Shown: positions 20,005 through 28,121, numbered from the stretch's first letter. The stretch is DNA of 37,335 nucleotides from Flavobacteriaceae bacterium (GCA_013042825.1 JABDPL010000250.1:1-37335), one strand, 5' to 3'. A program made the numbers and translations. Notes: generated by a model not told the origin, from the letters alone.

Positions 20005-21075
20005 TTAAACCTTTGTCTGAAGAACGTCGAAAATGTTGCGAAGGTCTTTTTTATAGGGTAAATAATCAGCTCTTCCTTTTTTGAAAATATCATTACTGTT
20101 GCCTTGACCCTTTCGCAAAGCCTTCTGTTCCTCGTATGGCAGGGCATGAATCTCCTTGCAATTGGTGGAACAACAGCCATTCAATTCTGCCTTACAATCG
20201 TCGCATTGTATAAACAACAAATGACAGGCATCATTAGCACAGTTGGTATGTGTATCGCAGGGTTTGCCACATTGATGACATTGAGCGATTATCTCTTCGC
20301 CAATCTTTTCGGCTCGCCTGTCGTCAAATACAAAATTCTTGCCGACAAACTTGTTTTCAAGTTCCTGACTTTTTACCTGCCGGGCGTATTCGATAATTCC
20401 GCCTTCGAGTTGAAAGACATTCTTAAATCCCTTGTGCTTGAAATAAGCACTTGCCTTTTCGCATCGGATGCCTCCCGTACAGTACATCAACAGGTTTTTC
20501 TCTTCTTTATAGTCGCTTAGATCGCTCTCTATTATGGGTAGAGACTCCCTGAAGGTATCCACATCAGGGGTCACGGCGTTCTTAAAATGTCCGATCTCGC
20601 TCTCATAATGGTTACGCATATCGATGCAAACGGTGTTTTCATCATCCAGCAAGGCATTGAATTCTTCGGCGTTAAGATGCACACCCTTGTCGGTAACGTC
20701 GAAGGTCTTGTCATTCAGTCCGTCGGCAACGATCTTCTTTCTCACCTTGATCTTTAACTTCAGAAATGAATAATCATCCTGTTCAACCGCAATATTCAAC
20801 CGAACATTCTTTAAAAATGAAATACTGTCGAGCTGTGCTTTAAAGGAGTCGAAATTTTCCGCAGGAAGAGACAGTTGTGCATTTATACCTTCATCAGCAA
20901 CATAAATCCTGCCGAGGACATCCATTTTATCCCAGTTAAAGAACAACCGGTCTCTGAATTCTTGGGGGTCGTTGATATGTGCATATTTATAGAACGACAG
21001 CGTAAGGCGATCCTTGCCTGCTTTTTTTATAAGCTCCTTTCGTTCTTTAGCACTTAATTTGTTGTACAGTTGCAT
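20005..21075 (-). CDS. trhO: Rhodanese-family tRNA uridine(34) hydroxylase TrhO (YceA)
   Basis: ORF 356 aa; rhodanese loop MYCTGGIRCEKASAY; C-terminal Cys-rich CHQCGKPCDTHTNCANDACHLLFIQCDDCKAELNGCCSTNC. Confidence 0.93.
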   Translation of the reverse strand: MQLYNKLSAKERKELIKKAGKDRLTLSFYKYAHINDPQEFRDRLFFNWDKMDVLGRIYVADEGINAQLSLPAENFDSFKAQLDSISFLKNVRLNIAVEQDDYSFLKLKIKVRKKIVADGLNDKTFDVTDKGVHLNAEEFNALLDDENTVCIDMRNHYESEIGHFKNAVTPDVDTFRESLPIIESDLSDYKEEKNLLMYCTGGIRCEKASAYFKHKGFKNVFQLEGGIIEYARQVKSQELENKFVGKNFVFDDRRAEKIGEEIIAQCHQCGKPCDTHTNCANDACHLLFIQCDDCKAELNGCCSTNCKEIHALPYEEQKALRKGQGNSNDIFKKGRADYLPYKKDLRNIFDVLQTKV

Positions 21076-21104
21076 GCTATACTTGTATTAAGGTTAAAGA
21101 CTAT

Positions 21105-21131
21105 TTCCGCAAAGTTAATATTTCTGCGGAA
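21105..21131 (-). promoter_or_regulatory. trhO promoter region: -7 box TAACTTTG (21110-21117, minus strand) within inverted repeat TTCCGCA...TGCGGAA
   Basis: Exact TAnnTTTG match on the minus strand; perfect 7-bp inverted repeat brackets it. Confidence 0.5.
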
Positions 21132-21140
21132 TTGGGTATT

Positions 21141-21172
21141 AAAAAAAGCACCTTCGGGCAAAAGGTGCTTTT
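21141..21172 (-). terminator. Intrinsic terminator of a minus-strand small transcript between trhO and recA
   Basis: Minus strand AAAAGCACCTT-TTGCCCG-AAGGTGCTTTTTTT: 11-bp stem plus T7. It lies in a divergent intergenic region where neither trhO nor recA needs a terminator. Confidence 0.85.
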
Positions 21173-21211
21173 ATCAGTCTTAAGGTGTAATAATTTTCAA
21201 TCTGACTTTTT

Positions 21212-21301
21212 TCATAAAACCCCCATGGCCTGGACAGCATACAAAATACCCCTTGCATCAAATGCCTTGGCAGCGGCAATTAAACAAAACAGATTTTTCA
21301 T
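21212..21301 (-). CDS. Candidate 29-aa small protein within the small transcript
   Basis: ATG AAA AAT CTG ... TTA TGA = MKNLFCLIAAAKAFDARGILYAVQAMGVL*. Too short for the ORF track; no homology available to me. Confidence 0.35.
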   Translation of the reverse strand: MKNLFCLIAAAKAFDARGILYAVQAMGVL

Positions 21302-21320
21302 AATATGTCTGAAAAATCTG
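21290..21320 (-). other. Perfect 11-bp RNA hairpin covering the candidate sORF start codon
   Basis: Minus strand CAGATTTTTCA-GACATATTA-TGAAAAATCTG; the ATG at 21301 straddles the loop/stem junction. Confidence 0.75.
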
Positions 21321-21381
21321 AATAAATCAGGATCAGTGAACCTATTCAGTTCCCTTTCATAGCAATTATTTCCCCGTTATT

Positions 21382-21413
21382 AGGAATAGATGCAAAAACT
21401 CTGAAAAGGTTGC
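21382..21413 (-). promoter_or_regulatory. Candidate ECF sigma promoter (copy 2) driving the small transcript
   Basis: Minus strand GCAACCTTTT-cagagttttt-GCATCTATTCCT; same spacing and 20 of 22 non-spacer positions identical to the element at 22529-22560. Confidence 0.65.
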
Positions 21414-21481
21414 GTTATAAAATTGTTTACGCCTGAAAGAAATGTTATTTTAGCATAAATGTAGAACAGAAAAAACCGTTT

Positions 21482-22483
21482 ATGAGCAAGGAGAAAGAAG
21501 CAAAATTGAAAGCCCTTAAATTGACATTGGATAAGCTGGATAAAGCCTATGGGAAAGGGACAGTAATGAAGATGAGCGATTCCGCACAGGAAAATGTTGA
21601 GGCGATTCCAACGGGTTCATTGGGCCTGGACATTGCTTTGGGTGTAGGCGGATATCCGCGTGGGCGGGTTGTAGAGATCTATGGTCCCGAATCATCCGGT
21701 AAAACAACGCTGACATTACATGCCATTGCCGAGGCGCAAAAGGCCGGCGGTATTGCAGCATTTATAGATGCTGAACATGCTTTCGACAGGTTCTATGCCG
21801 AAAAACTAGGGATAGATATTGATAACCTGATCATATCACAGCCCGACCATGGCGAACAGGCTCTTGAAATTACAGATAATCTAATACGCTCCGGCGCTAT
21901 TGATATTGTGGTGATAGACTCTGTTGCGGCCTTAACACCAAAAAGTGAGATCGAAGGCGAAATGGGAGATTCAAAAATGGGTCTGCATGCGCGATTGATG
22001 TCACAAGCTTTGAGAAAGCTCACAGCATCTATCAGCAAGACCAATTGCACCGTGATGTTTATCAATCAGTTAAGGGAAAAAATCGGAGTGATGTTCGGTA
22101 ACCCCGAGACGACCACAGGTGGGAATGCTCTGAAATTTTATGCGTCTGTAAGGCTTGACATCAGGCGATCAACTCAGATCAAGGATAGCAATAACCAGGT
22201 TCTCGGAAATAAGACCCGGGTAAAAGTTGTGAAAAACAAAGTTGCGCCGCCGTTTAAAATGGCGGAATTCGATATTATGTATGGCCAGGGCATATCTAAG
22301 GTCGGTGAAATCCTCGATATTGCGGTAGATCATGATATAATCAAGAAAAGCGGATCCTGGTTCAGCTATCAGGATACCAAGCTTGGCCAGGGGCGCGATG
22401 CCGTTAAGACAGTAATTCAGGATAATCCGGAACTGATGGAGGAACTGGAACAGAAAATCAGGGAAGTTATTTCTGCTGAATAG
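21482..22483 (+). CDS. recA: Recombinase RecA
   Basis: ORF 333 aa; [57 protein letters not shown]. Confidence 0.99.
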   Translation: MSKEKEAKLKALKLTLDKLDKAYGKGTVMKMSDSAQENVEAIPTGSLGLDIALGVGGYPRGRVVEIYGPESSGKTTLTLHAIAEAQKAGGIAAFIDAEHAFDRFYAEKLGIDIDNLIISQPDHGEQALEITDNLIRSGAIDIVVIDSVAALTPKSEIEGEMGDSKMGLHARLMSQALRKLTASISKTNCTVMFINQLREKIGVMFGNPETTTGGNALKFYASVRLDIRRSTQIKDSNNQVLGNKTRVKVVKNKVAPPFKMAEFDIMYGQGISKVGEILDIAVDHDIIKKSGSWFSYQDTKLGQGRDAVKTVIQDNPELMEELEQKIREVISAE

Positions 22484-22494
22484 AAGTCATAAAG

Positions 22495-22516
22495 TCCCGT
22501 TAAAACGGGATTTTTT
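22495..22516 (+). terminator. recA intrinsic terminator
   Basis: TCCCGT-TAAA-ACGGGA-TTTTTT just after the recA stop. Confidence 0.85.
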
Positions 22517-22528
22517 ATTTTTTGTCAC

Positions 22529-22560
22529 GCAACCTTTTGCAAACACAGGCATCTAATTCT
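22529..22560 (+). promoter_or_regulatory. Candidate ECF sigma promoter (copy 1) driving lipoprotein-sigma-barrel operon
   Basis: GCAACCTTTT-gcaaacacag-GCATCTAATTCT; lies between the recA terminator and the lipoprotein ATG (22591). Confidence 0.65.
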
Positions 22561-22590
22561 ATATAAACAACGACTCAAATAAAGGAAAAG

Positions 22591-23016
22591 ATGAAAAGGC
22601 TGATCCTGTTTTTAGGAGTTATACTGACTTGGAGCTGCAGTACAGATGATGCGGTGGTTGATGAATTTTCATTTGAAATTCTTCCCATACGCACGGTAAT
22701 TGATATGCCCGAATCTGTCAATTATAATGACGTGTATACCATTCGATACACCTATTCACTTCCAAGTACATGTCATACCTTTAGTGATCTCTATTACCTG
22801 ACTGAAGGCCAATTTCGGACAGTGGCCGTAATCAGCAGGGTTTTAGAGGATACCGATACTGTTATATGTGAACCCCTCGAAGAGGAATTGGTGGAAGGAA
22901 CGTTCCAGTTCACCGTTCTGAATAATGCAGGCACTTACATATTCCGGTTTTGGCAAGGGGTTGATGAAGCTGGTGTAGATCAATATCTGGTATATGAGGT
23001 CCCCATAGAGCAATAA
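22591..23016 (+). CDS. Uncharacterised lipoprotein
   Basis: ORF 141 aa; lipobox GVILTWSC-STDD; no recognised domain. Confidence 0.8.
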   Translation: MKRLILFLGVILTWSCSTDDAVVDEFSFEILPIRTVIDMPESVNYNDVYTIRYTYSLPSTCHTFSDLYYLTEGQFRTVAVISRVLEDTDTVICEPLEEELVEGTFQFTVLNNAGTYIFRFWQGVDEAGVDQYLVYEVPIEQ

Positions 23017-23042
23017 TTGTATAATGATTAACTACAGTCTAT

Positions 23043-23585
23043 TTGAGTTTAAAATTACTCATAGAAAAATGCAAGAATCATGATACTAATGCGCAAAGCG
23101 AGTTATACAAATTATTTTCGCGGAAAATGTTTTCTCTTTGCCTGAAGTACTCACGTAATCGCACGGAAGCTGAGGATGTTCTGCAGGATTCCTTTTTGAC
23201 CATTTTTGAGAAAATCGGACAATACCAGGAAAAGGGCTCATTTGAAGGCTGGATGAAAAGGATCGTGATCAACACAGCTCTTCAGCGGTATCGTGGTCAA
23301 AGTGTTTTGAACATCGTAGATGAAGCAAAAATAGAAGATGTAAGCGTCAGTGTTGAAACCGACGACTTGAGTTTAGATTTCCTGCTGCGCTGCATACAAG
23401 AATTACCCGACAGGTATAGACTTGTATTCAATCTTTATGTGCTGGACGGCTATTCGCATAAACAAATAGCGACCATGCTCGATATAACAACGGGAACTAC
23501 CAAATCAAATCTGGCAAGAGCCCGAATGATATTGAAAGAAAAAATTGAAATCCATAAATCGCAAGTGAACTTGCAATCAATATAA
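23043..23585 (+). CDS. RNA polymerase sigma factor, ECF (sigma-70) family, TTG start
   Basis: ORF 180 aa; region 2 RNRTEAEDVLQDSFLTIFEKIGQYQEKGSFEGWMKRIVINTAL; region 4 ELPDRYRLVFNLYVLDGYSHKQIATMLDITTGTTKSNLARAR. Confidence 0.93.
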   Translation: MSLKLLIEKCKNHDTNAQSELYKLFSRKMFSLCLKYSRNRTEAEDVLQDSFLTIFEKIGQYQEKGSFEGWMKRIVINTALQRYRGQSVLNIVDEAKIEDVSVSVETDDLSLDFLLRCIQELPDRYRLVFNLYVLDGYSHKQIATMLDITTGTTKSNLARARMILKEKIEIHKSQVNLQSI

Positions 23586-25111
23586 TGAGCGAGAAACAAA
23601 ATATCGACAAGTTGTTTCGAGATAAACTCGATGACTTTGAAGCGACCCCCAGTTCCTCGGTTTGGGATAACATTTCTGGAAAACTTAATAAGGATTCCAG
23701 GGAAAGAAAAGTTATTCCCTTGTGGTTTAAAATCGCTGGAATTGCTGGAATCATTGTGATCCTGATCTCCCTGGGATTCCTGGTTTTAAATTCCAACAAT
23801 GATGAACAGCCACCACAGCCAGTGGTAGAAACCGAGTCTGGTGTCGAAAATGAAACCGATACGTCGAAAGATGTAAATGGTGAGGAAACATCGGTAAATT
23901 CGGAAATCTTAAAAGAAATAGCAGATTCTGAAGAGGAGAATTTACCTGAGAATGCACGCGCTGAACAAGATGCTATTAGCGAGAGCGTTCAGGGCCAGTC
24001 CCGTTCCGAAGAGAAAAGGGCGAATCAAATCATTACAGATAAGCCCAGCCTTATTAACGATGAGAATGCCACTGTTAGCGGGTCAGATAAAAACGATGCT
24101 CCGGACAGCTCAGCACTAAAGAAACGCTCTGATGCCGTGGTGAACAACGAAAATCAGCCAGTAAATGAAGATAGCTCCGTTAATCGCGATCAAAATATCG
24201 AGAAAAAACAGGCAGAGGCTATCCTTTCAGATGAAAAATCTGAAGAAACAGAACAATTAGCACAGATCGATGAGACTAAAACCGAAGATGTAAAAGTAAA
24301 TGAGGTAGAAAACGCAGAGGTTAAGGATGATTTGGAAGAAGCTATTGCCGAGCAACAGGAAGAGGAATCAGAATTGGATGAACCTGAAGAAAAAGGTGAC
24401 AAATGGCGAATCGCTCCGAATATTGCGCCGGTATATTTTGGTTCAATCGGCAAAGGTTCGGCCATTGATGATCAGTTTGTGAATAATTCTTTGTCAGGAG
24501 AAATCAATATGAGCTATGGTATTCTCGCTTCCTATGAAATCTCTGATAAATTAAGGGTCAGGTCGGGCATCAATCGCATGAGGCTGGGCAGTAAAACGAA
24601 TGATGTCATTGTATATAATAATATCGATCCTCAGGATGATGTGAAACCGTTGAGAAATGTTGTGTTGAATAATGCCAGTAGCGACCTGTTATTTCTTACG
24701 GCAAATGAATTGAATTTAGCTCAGGTTCCCGGTGTGGTTGCAGACAATATACAGTCGTCAATCGATCAGGAATTGGGCTTTATTGAAATTCCTCTGGAAT
24801 TGGAATACAAACTATCGGATAAAGGCTTTGATATAAGTGTTATTGGTGGAATGAGTGCATTATTTCTGAACGATAATGCCGTGTATTCAAGCCTTCAAGG
24901 CAACCGTACCGAATTAGGGAAAGCCACAAATGTGAATTCAACCAGTTTCAGTGCTAATCTGGGCCTTGGTTTTAACATTAAAGCTTCCGATCGTCTTGAT
25001 TTAAATCTGGAACCTGTTTTTAAATATCACCTGAATACCTTTAAGAATACTTCGGGTGATTTTAACCCTTTCAATCTCGGGATCTATACAGGCTTCAGCT
25101 TTAAGTTTTAG
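23585..25111 (+). CDS. Putative anti-sigma-like protein: short cytoplasmic N-terminus, one TM helix, ~200-aa acidic linker, outer-membrane beta-barrel-like C-terminus
   Basis: ORF 508 aa; TM VIPLWFKIAGIAGIIVILISLGFLVL; Glu/Asp/Ser-rich segment; porin-like C-terminus ...NLGIYTGFSFKF; TAATG overlap with the sigma gene stop. Confidence 0.8.
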   Translation: MSEKQNIDKLFRDKLDDFEATPSSSVWDNISGKLNKDSRERKVIPLWFKIAGIAGIIVILISLGFLVLNSNNDEQPPQPVVETESGVENETDTSKDVNGEETSVNSEILKEIADSEEENLPENARAEQDAISESVQGQSRSEEKRANQIITDKPSLINDENATVSGSDKNDAPDSSALKKRSDAVVNNENQPVNEDSSVNRDQNIEKKQAEAILSDEKSEETEQLAQIDETKTEDVKVNEVENAEVKDDLEEAIAEQQEEESELDEPEEKGDKWRIAPNIAPVYFGSIGKGSAIDDQFVNNSLSGEINMSYGILASYEISDKLRVRSGINRMRLGSKTNDVIVYNNIDPQDDVKPLRNVVLNNASSDLLFLTANELNLAQVPGVVADNIQSSIDQELGFIEIPLELEYKLSDKGFDISVIGGMSALFLNDNAVYSSLQGNRTELGKATNVNSTSFSANLGLGFNIKASDRLDLNLEPVFKYHLNTFKNTSGDFNPFNLGIYTGFSFKF

Positions 25112-25178
25112 GTTTTGTTAGTTAGTTATATTGGAATTGATCTCCTGATCTTCTTAAAAGGAGAGCAATGATGAGGAA

Positions 25179-25212
25179 AAGCTGCTCTATTTGCCCGGAG
25201 CAGCTTTTTTAT
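25179..25212. terminator. Bidirectional terminator overlapping the 3' end of plsC
   Basis: AAAAGCTGCTC-tatttgcccg-GAGCAGCTTTT + TT; the minus-strand plsC stop (ends 25187) lies inside the stem. Confidence 0.85.
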
Positions 25213-25963
25213 TGTCACTTTGATCATTTTCAAGAGAATTTAAAATCAATTCCCGGGCCTCTGTTCTTATGCGCTGGGTATCTTCCATGGTGAGCTGGTG
25301 CGTTTCTATGAACGGATGAATTTTTACACGCAGCCTTCCTGGGCCACCACTGAAAAACGTATAGGAAAATCGTTTCCTATTATCGTAAAAAACGATGGGA
25401 ACTACAGCTATGTTGTGATTGATCGCCAGCCTGAATGCTCCATCCTTAAAATCATCCAGAACCACGGAATCCTCGGGCACTCGCCCCTCAGGAAATATAC
25501 AGATGCTCAAACCTGAGTTCAATCGCTTTTGCGCTTGTTTAAATACAGCCTGGCGGCTGGCTGCGTTGCTTCGATCAACCAGAATACAGGTCTTGCGGTA
25601 AAAGAATCCGAACAAGGGTATTTTTGCCAATTCTTTTTTGCCCACAAAAACAAACGGATTATTGGTTACGCTTACCAGCATTAACATGATATCGATCATA
25701 GACGTATGGTTGGCTATCAGCATATAGCTATGGCCTTTTTTAAGCTCCTGGTCTTTTTCAATTCTCCAGCTAAATCCCATACCAATCAGAATGAAATGCG
25801 CCCAGAATCTCGCCAGGCGTATGAAGAAAGGATACCAGTTCTCTCTGGATATGGTAACGATCAATACAGGAAATAAAACAATTATAGGTATTGCTACGAG
25901 CACATAGAACCACACACGATAAACGATCCAAAAGGGATACTTGATGAATTTCATGTCAGTCAA
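25187..25963 (-). CDS. plsC: 1-acyl-sn-glycerol-3-phosphate acyltransferase
   Basis: ORF 258 aa; NHTSMIDIMLML (NHxxxxD), CIFPEGRVPED. The actual start may be the second Met (MKFIKYPFW). Confidence 0.9.
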   Translation of the reverse strand: MTDMKFIKYPFWIVYRVWFYVLVAIPIIVLFPVLIVTISRENWYPFFIRLARFWAHFILIGMGFSWRIEKDQELKKGHSYMLIANHTSMIDIMLMLVSVTNNPFVFVGKKELAKIPLFGFFYRKTCILVDRSNAASRQAVFKQAQKRLNSGLSICIFPEGRVPEDSVVLDDFKDGAFRLAINHNIAVVPIVFYDNRKRFSYTFFSGGPGRLRVKIHPFIETHQLTMEDTQRIRTEARELILNSLENDQSDNKKAAPGK

Positions 25964-26024
25964 ACCTACGATAAAAATTTGATTTTATTCCGCAGGATAA
26001 ATTGAGCAGTTTTAGCAAAAAAAT

Positions 26025-26032
26025 TACCTTTG
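26025..26032 (+). promoter_or_regulatory. Bacteroidota-type -7 box TACCTTTG upstream of trpS
   Basis: Exact match to TAnnTTTG, 23 nt before the ATG. Confidence 0.5.
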
Positions 26033-26054
26033 CCGCAGTTAAAGCTCAATCAAA

Positions 26055-27023
26055 ATGGCCAGAATATTAACAGGGATCCAAAGCACGGGGACGCCGCACC
26101 TAGGTAATTTATTAGGTGCTATCCTTCCTGCGATAACTATGAGTAATACCCCTGAGAATGACTCGTTCCTGTTTATTGCCGATATGCATTCATTGACGCA
26201 GATCAAAGATTCGGAACTGCTTCGCCACAACACTTATTCCACTGCTGCCACATGGCTGGCGTGTGGATTGAATGTAGAGAAGACCGTTTTTTACAGACAA
26301 AGTGATGTGCCTCAGGTTACTGAATTGGCCTGGTATCTCAGCTGCTTCTTCCCCTATCAGCGTCTTACCCTGGCTCATTCCTTTAAGGACAAGGCCGATC
26401 GCCTGGAAGATGTCAATGCCGGTCTATTCGGTTATCACATGTTGATGGCGGCTGATATTCTGCTATATGATGCCGACATCATTCCTGTGGGTAAAGATCA
26501 ATTGCAGCATATTGAAATGACGCGGGACGTAGCGGGCAGATTTCATGCCCAGATGGGGGAAACATTTGTCATGCCTGATGCCGACCTTAAAGAAGATACC
26601 ATGTATGTACCGGGCACGGATGGGGAAAAGATGAGCAAAAGCAAAAACAATATCATAAACATCTTCCTTCCCGATAAAAAACTCAGAAAGCAGATCATGG
26701 GAATCAAAACCGACAGCACACCCCTTGAGGACCCTAAAGACTGGAAGTCCTGCAACCTTTTCGGTATTTATAAATTGCTCGCTTCCGATGAGCAGATCGA
26801 ACAGATGAAGGGGAATTACGAACAGGGGGGATATGGCTACGGACATGCAAAACAAGAACTGTTCGAACTACTCTTGAATCGATTTTCACGCGAACGTGAG
26901 TTATACAACGATTATATGAATAATCTGGACAGCATAGATGCAATTCTTTCTGAAGGTGCTGAAAAGGCGAGTACTGTAGCAAATGATGTGCTGAATAGGG
27001 TCAGAGGTAAGCTCGGGTATTGA
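26055..27023 (+). CDS. trpS: Tryptophan--tRNA ligase
   Basis: ORF 322 aa; GIQSTGTPHLGNLLGAI, GEKMSKSKNN. Confidence 0.97.
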   Translation: MARILTGIQSTGTPHLGNLLGAILPAITMSNTPENDSFLFIADMHSLTQIKDSELLRHNTYSTAATWLACGLNVEKTVFYRQSDVPQVTELAWYLSCFFPYQRLTLAHSFKDKADRLEDVNAGLFGYHMLMAADILLYDADIIPVGKDQLQHIEMTRDVAGRFHAQMGETFVMPDADLKEDTMYVPGTDGEKMSKSKNNIINIFLPDKKLRKQIMGIKTDSTPLEDPKDWKSCNLFGIYKLLASDEQIEQMKGNYEQGGYGYGHAKQELFELLLNRFSRERELYNDYMNNLDSIDAILSEGAEKASTVANDVLNRVRGKLGY

Positions 27024-28121
27024 TCAAAGCGACTCAAAGGCTTTTCCCGGCAAAGGGCGAATGATACCCTTGAGTTCCAGGCTTAACAAAACCGATGCCA
27101 CCTTAAATGTCGGGAGGTCTAATTCCAGGGCAATACTATCTAACTCTGTCTTGCCATGCTTTCCGAGAAAACCATAAATGCGTTGTTCTTCAGAGGTAAG
27201 TTCCGGAAATAACTTTATTTGTTGCTCTTTTTTACCCGGGGTCGGCCAGTCCAGAAGATAGGGAACATCTTCGGGCTGTGTTAGCATATGAGCCAAATGG
27301 TTTTTTATAAGGTTATTACATCCCGCACTAAAAATGTCTTCCGGACGTCCGGGTACGGCAAAAACCTCACGGTCGTAAGAATTTGCAATATCTGCCGTAA
27401 CCAGGCTTCCGCCCTTCTCTGCCGATTCGATAACTATGGTGACCTCGCTCAGGCCGGCAATGATCCTGTTGCGCTTCAGGAAATTTGTCCGTTCAAAATC
27501 ATCTATACTCCAAAAGTCTGTGTAAAATCCACCGTGTTCCATTATTCGCTCAACATAGATTTTATGCGGCCTTGGATAGATCTGATCGAATCCATGAGCC
27601 AAACATCCGATGGTCTGAAGATTGTTATTAACCGCCGCCTGTTGCGCTGTAATATCCGTGCCATAAGCAAATCCAGACACCACAATCGGGTTATAGGGCG
27701 CTAATGATGCGACCAGGTGCTCGCAAAAATCTCTTCCCCGTGATGTGATCTGACGTGTTCCAACAATACTGATCACCGGTTGATCACTCCATTTTATATG
27801 CCCCTTTTGAAAGAGAAGAATAGGCCCATCAACACAATGCTTTAATCTACAAGGATAATCATCACCGAGAAAGAAACAATAATCGATGCCATGGTCTTTG
27901 ATGAATCGCAATTCTTGTTCTGCCAGCCGGAAATTAGAGGAATCGAAAAGGTCTGCAATCAATTTCTGACCTATACCGTCGATCGTTCGAAGCATCTTTG
28001 CTTTAGATCGAAAGATCGCTTCGGCAGATCCACAAGTTTTGATCAGGCGTTTGGCCAGAATATCACCGATTTGCGTACTTCGTTGTAAGGCCATTACAGC
28101 CAGGAGTTCCGATTCTTTCAT
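27024..28121 (-). CDS. dprA: DNA-processing protein DprA
   Basis: Rossmann core SIVGTRQITSRGRDFCEHLVASLAPYNPIVVSGFAYGTDITAQQAAV, MFAVPGRPEDIFSAGCNNLI-type motif. Start placed at MKESELLAVM (28121) rather than the track's 28214. Confidence 0.93.
   Translation of the reverse strand: MKESELLAVMALQRSTQIGDILAKRLIKTCGSAEAIFRSKAKMLRTIDGIGQKLIADLFDSSNFRLAEQELRFIKDHGIDYCFFLGDDYPCRLKHCVDGPILLFQKGHIKWSDQPVISIVGTRQITSRGRDFCEHLVASLAPYNPIVVSGFAYGTDITAQQAAVNNNLQTIGCLAHGFDQIYPRPHKIYVERIMEHGGFYTDFWSIDDFERTNFLKRNRIIAGLSEVTIVIESAEKGGSLVTADIANSYDREVFAVPGRPEDIFSAGCNNLIKNHLAHMLTQPEDVPYLLDWPTPGKKEQQIKLFPELTSEEQRIYGFLGKHGKTELDSIALELDLPTFKVASVLLSLELKGIIRPLPGKAFESL

Larger units (their letters stand above)
21141..21381 (-). 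ncRNA. Candidate small RNA / small mRNA transcription unit (~230-240 nt), predicted ECF-sigma-dependent
   Basis: Bounded by an ECF-like promoter (21382-21413) and a strong intrinsic terminator (21141-21172); contains the perfect hairpin CAGATTTTTCA-N9-TGAAAAATCTG. Confidence 0.55.

Noticed and set aside
21132-21362. 76-aa plus-strand ORF between trhO and recA
   Set aside because: Runs through the minus-strand terminator hairpin and antisense to the small transcript; no promoter or domain on this strand.
24190-24465. Ser-rich 91-aa minus-strand ORF
   Set aside because: Mirror of the Glu/Asp/Ser-rich linker codons in the barrel protein gene.
26752-26775. Third GCAACCTTTT copy
   Set aside because: Lies inside trpS coding sequence (CNLFGIYKLL) and lacks GCATCTA at the N10 position.
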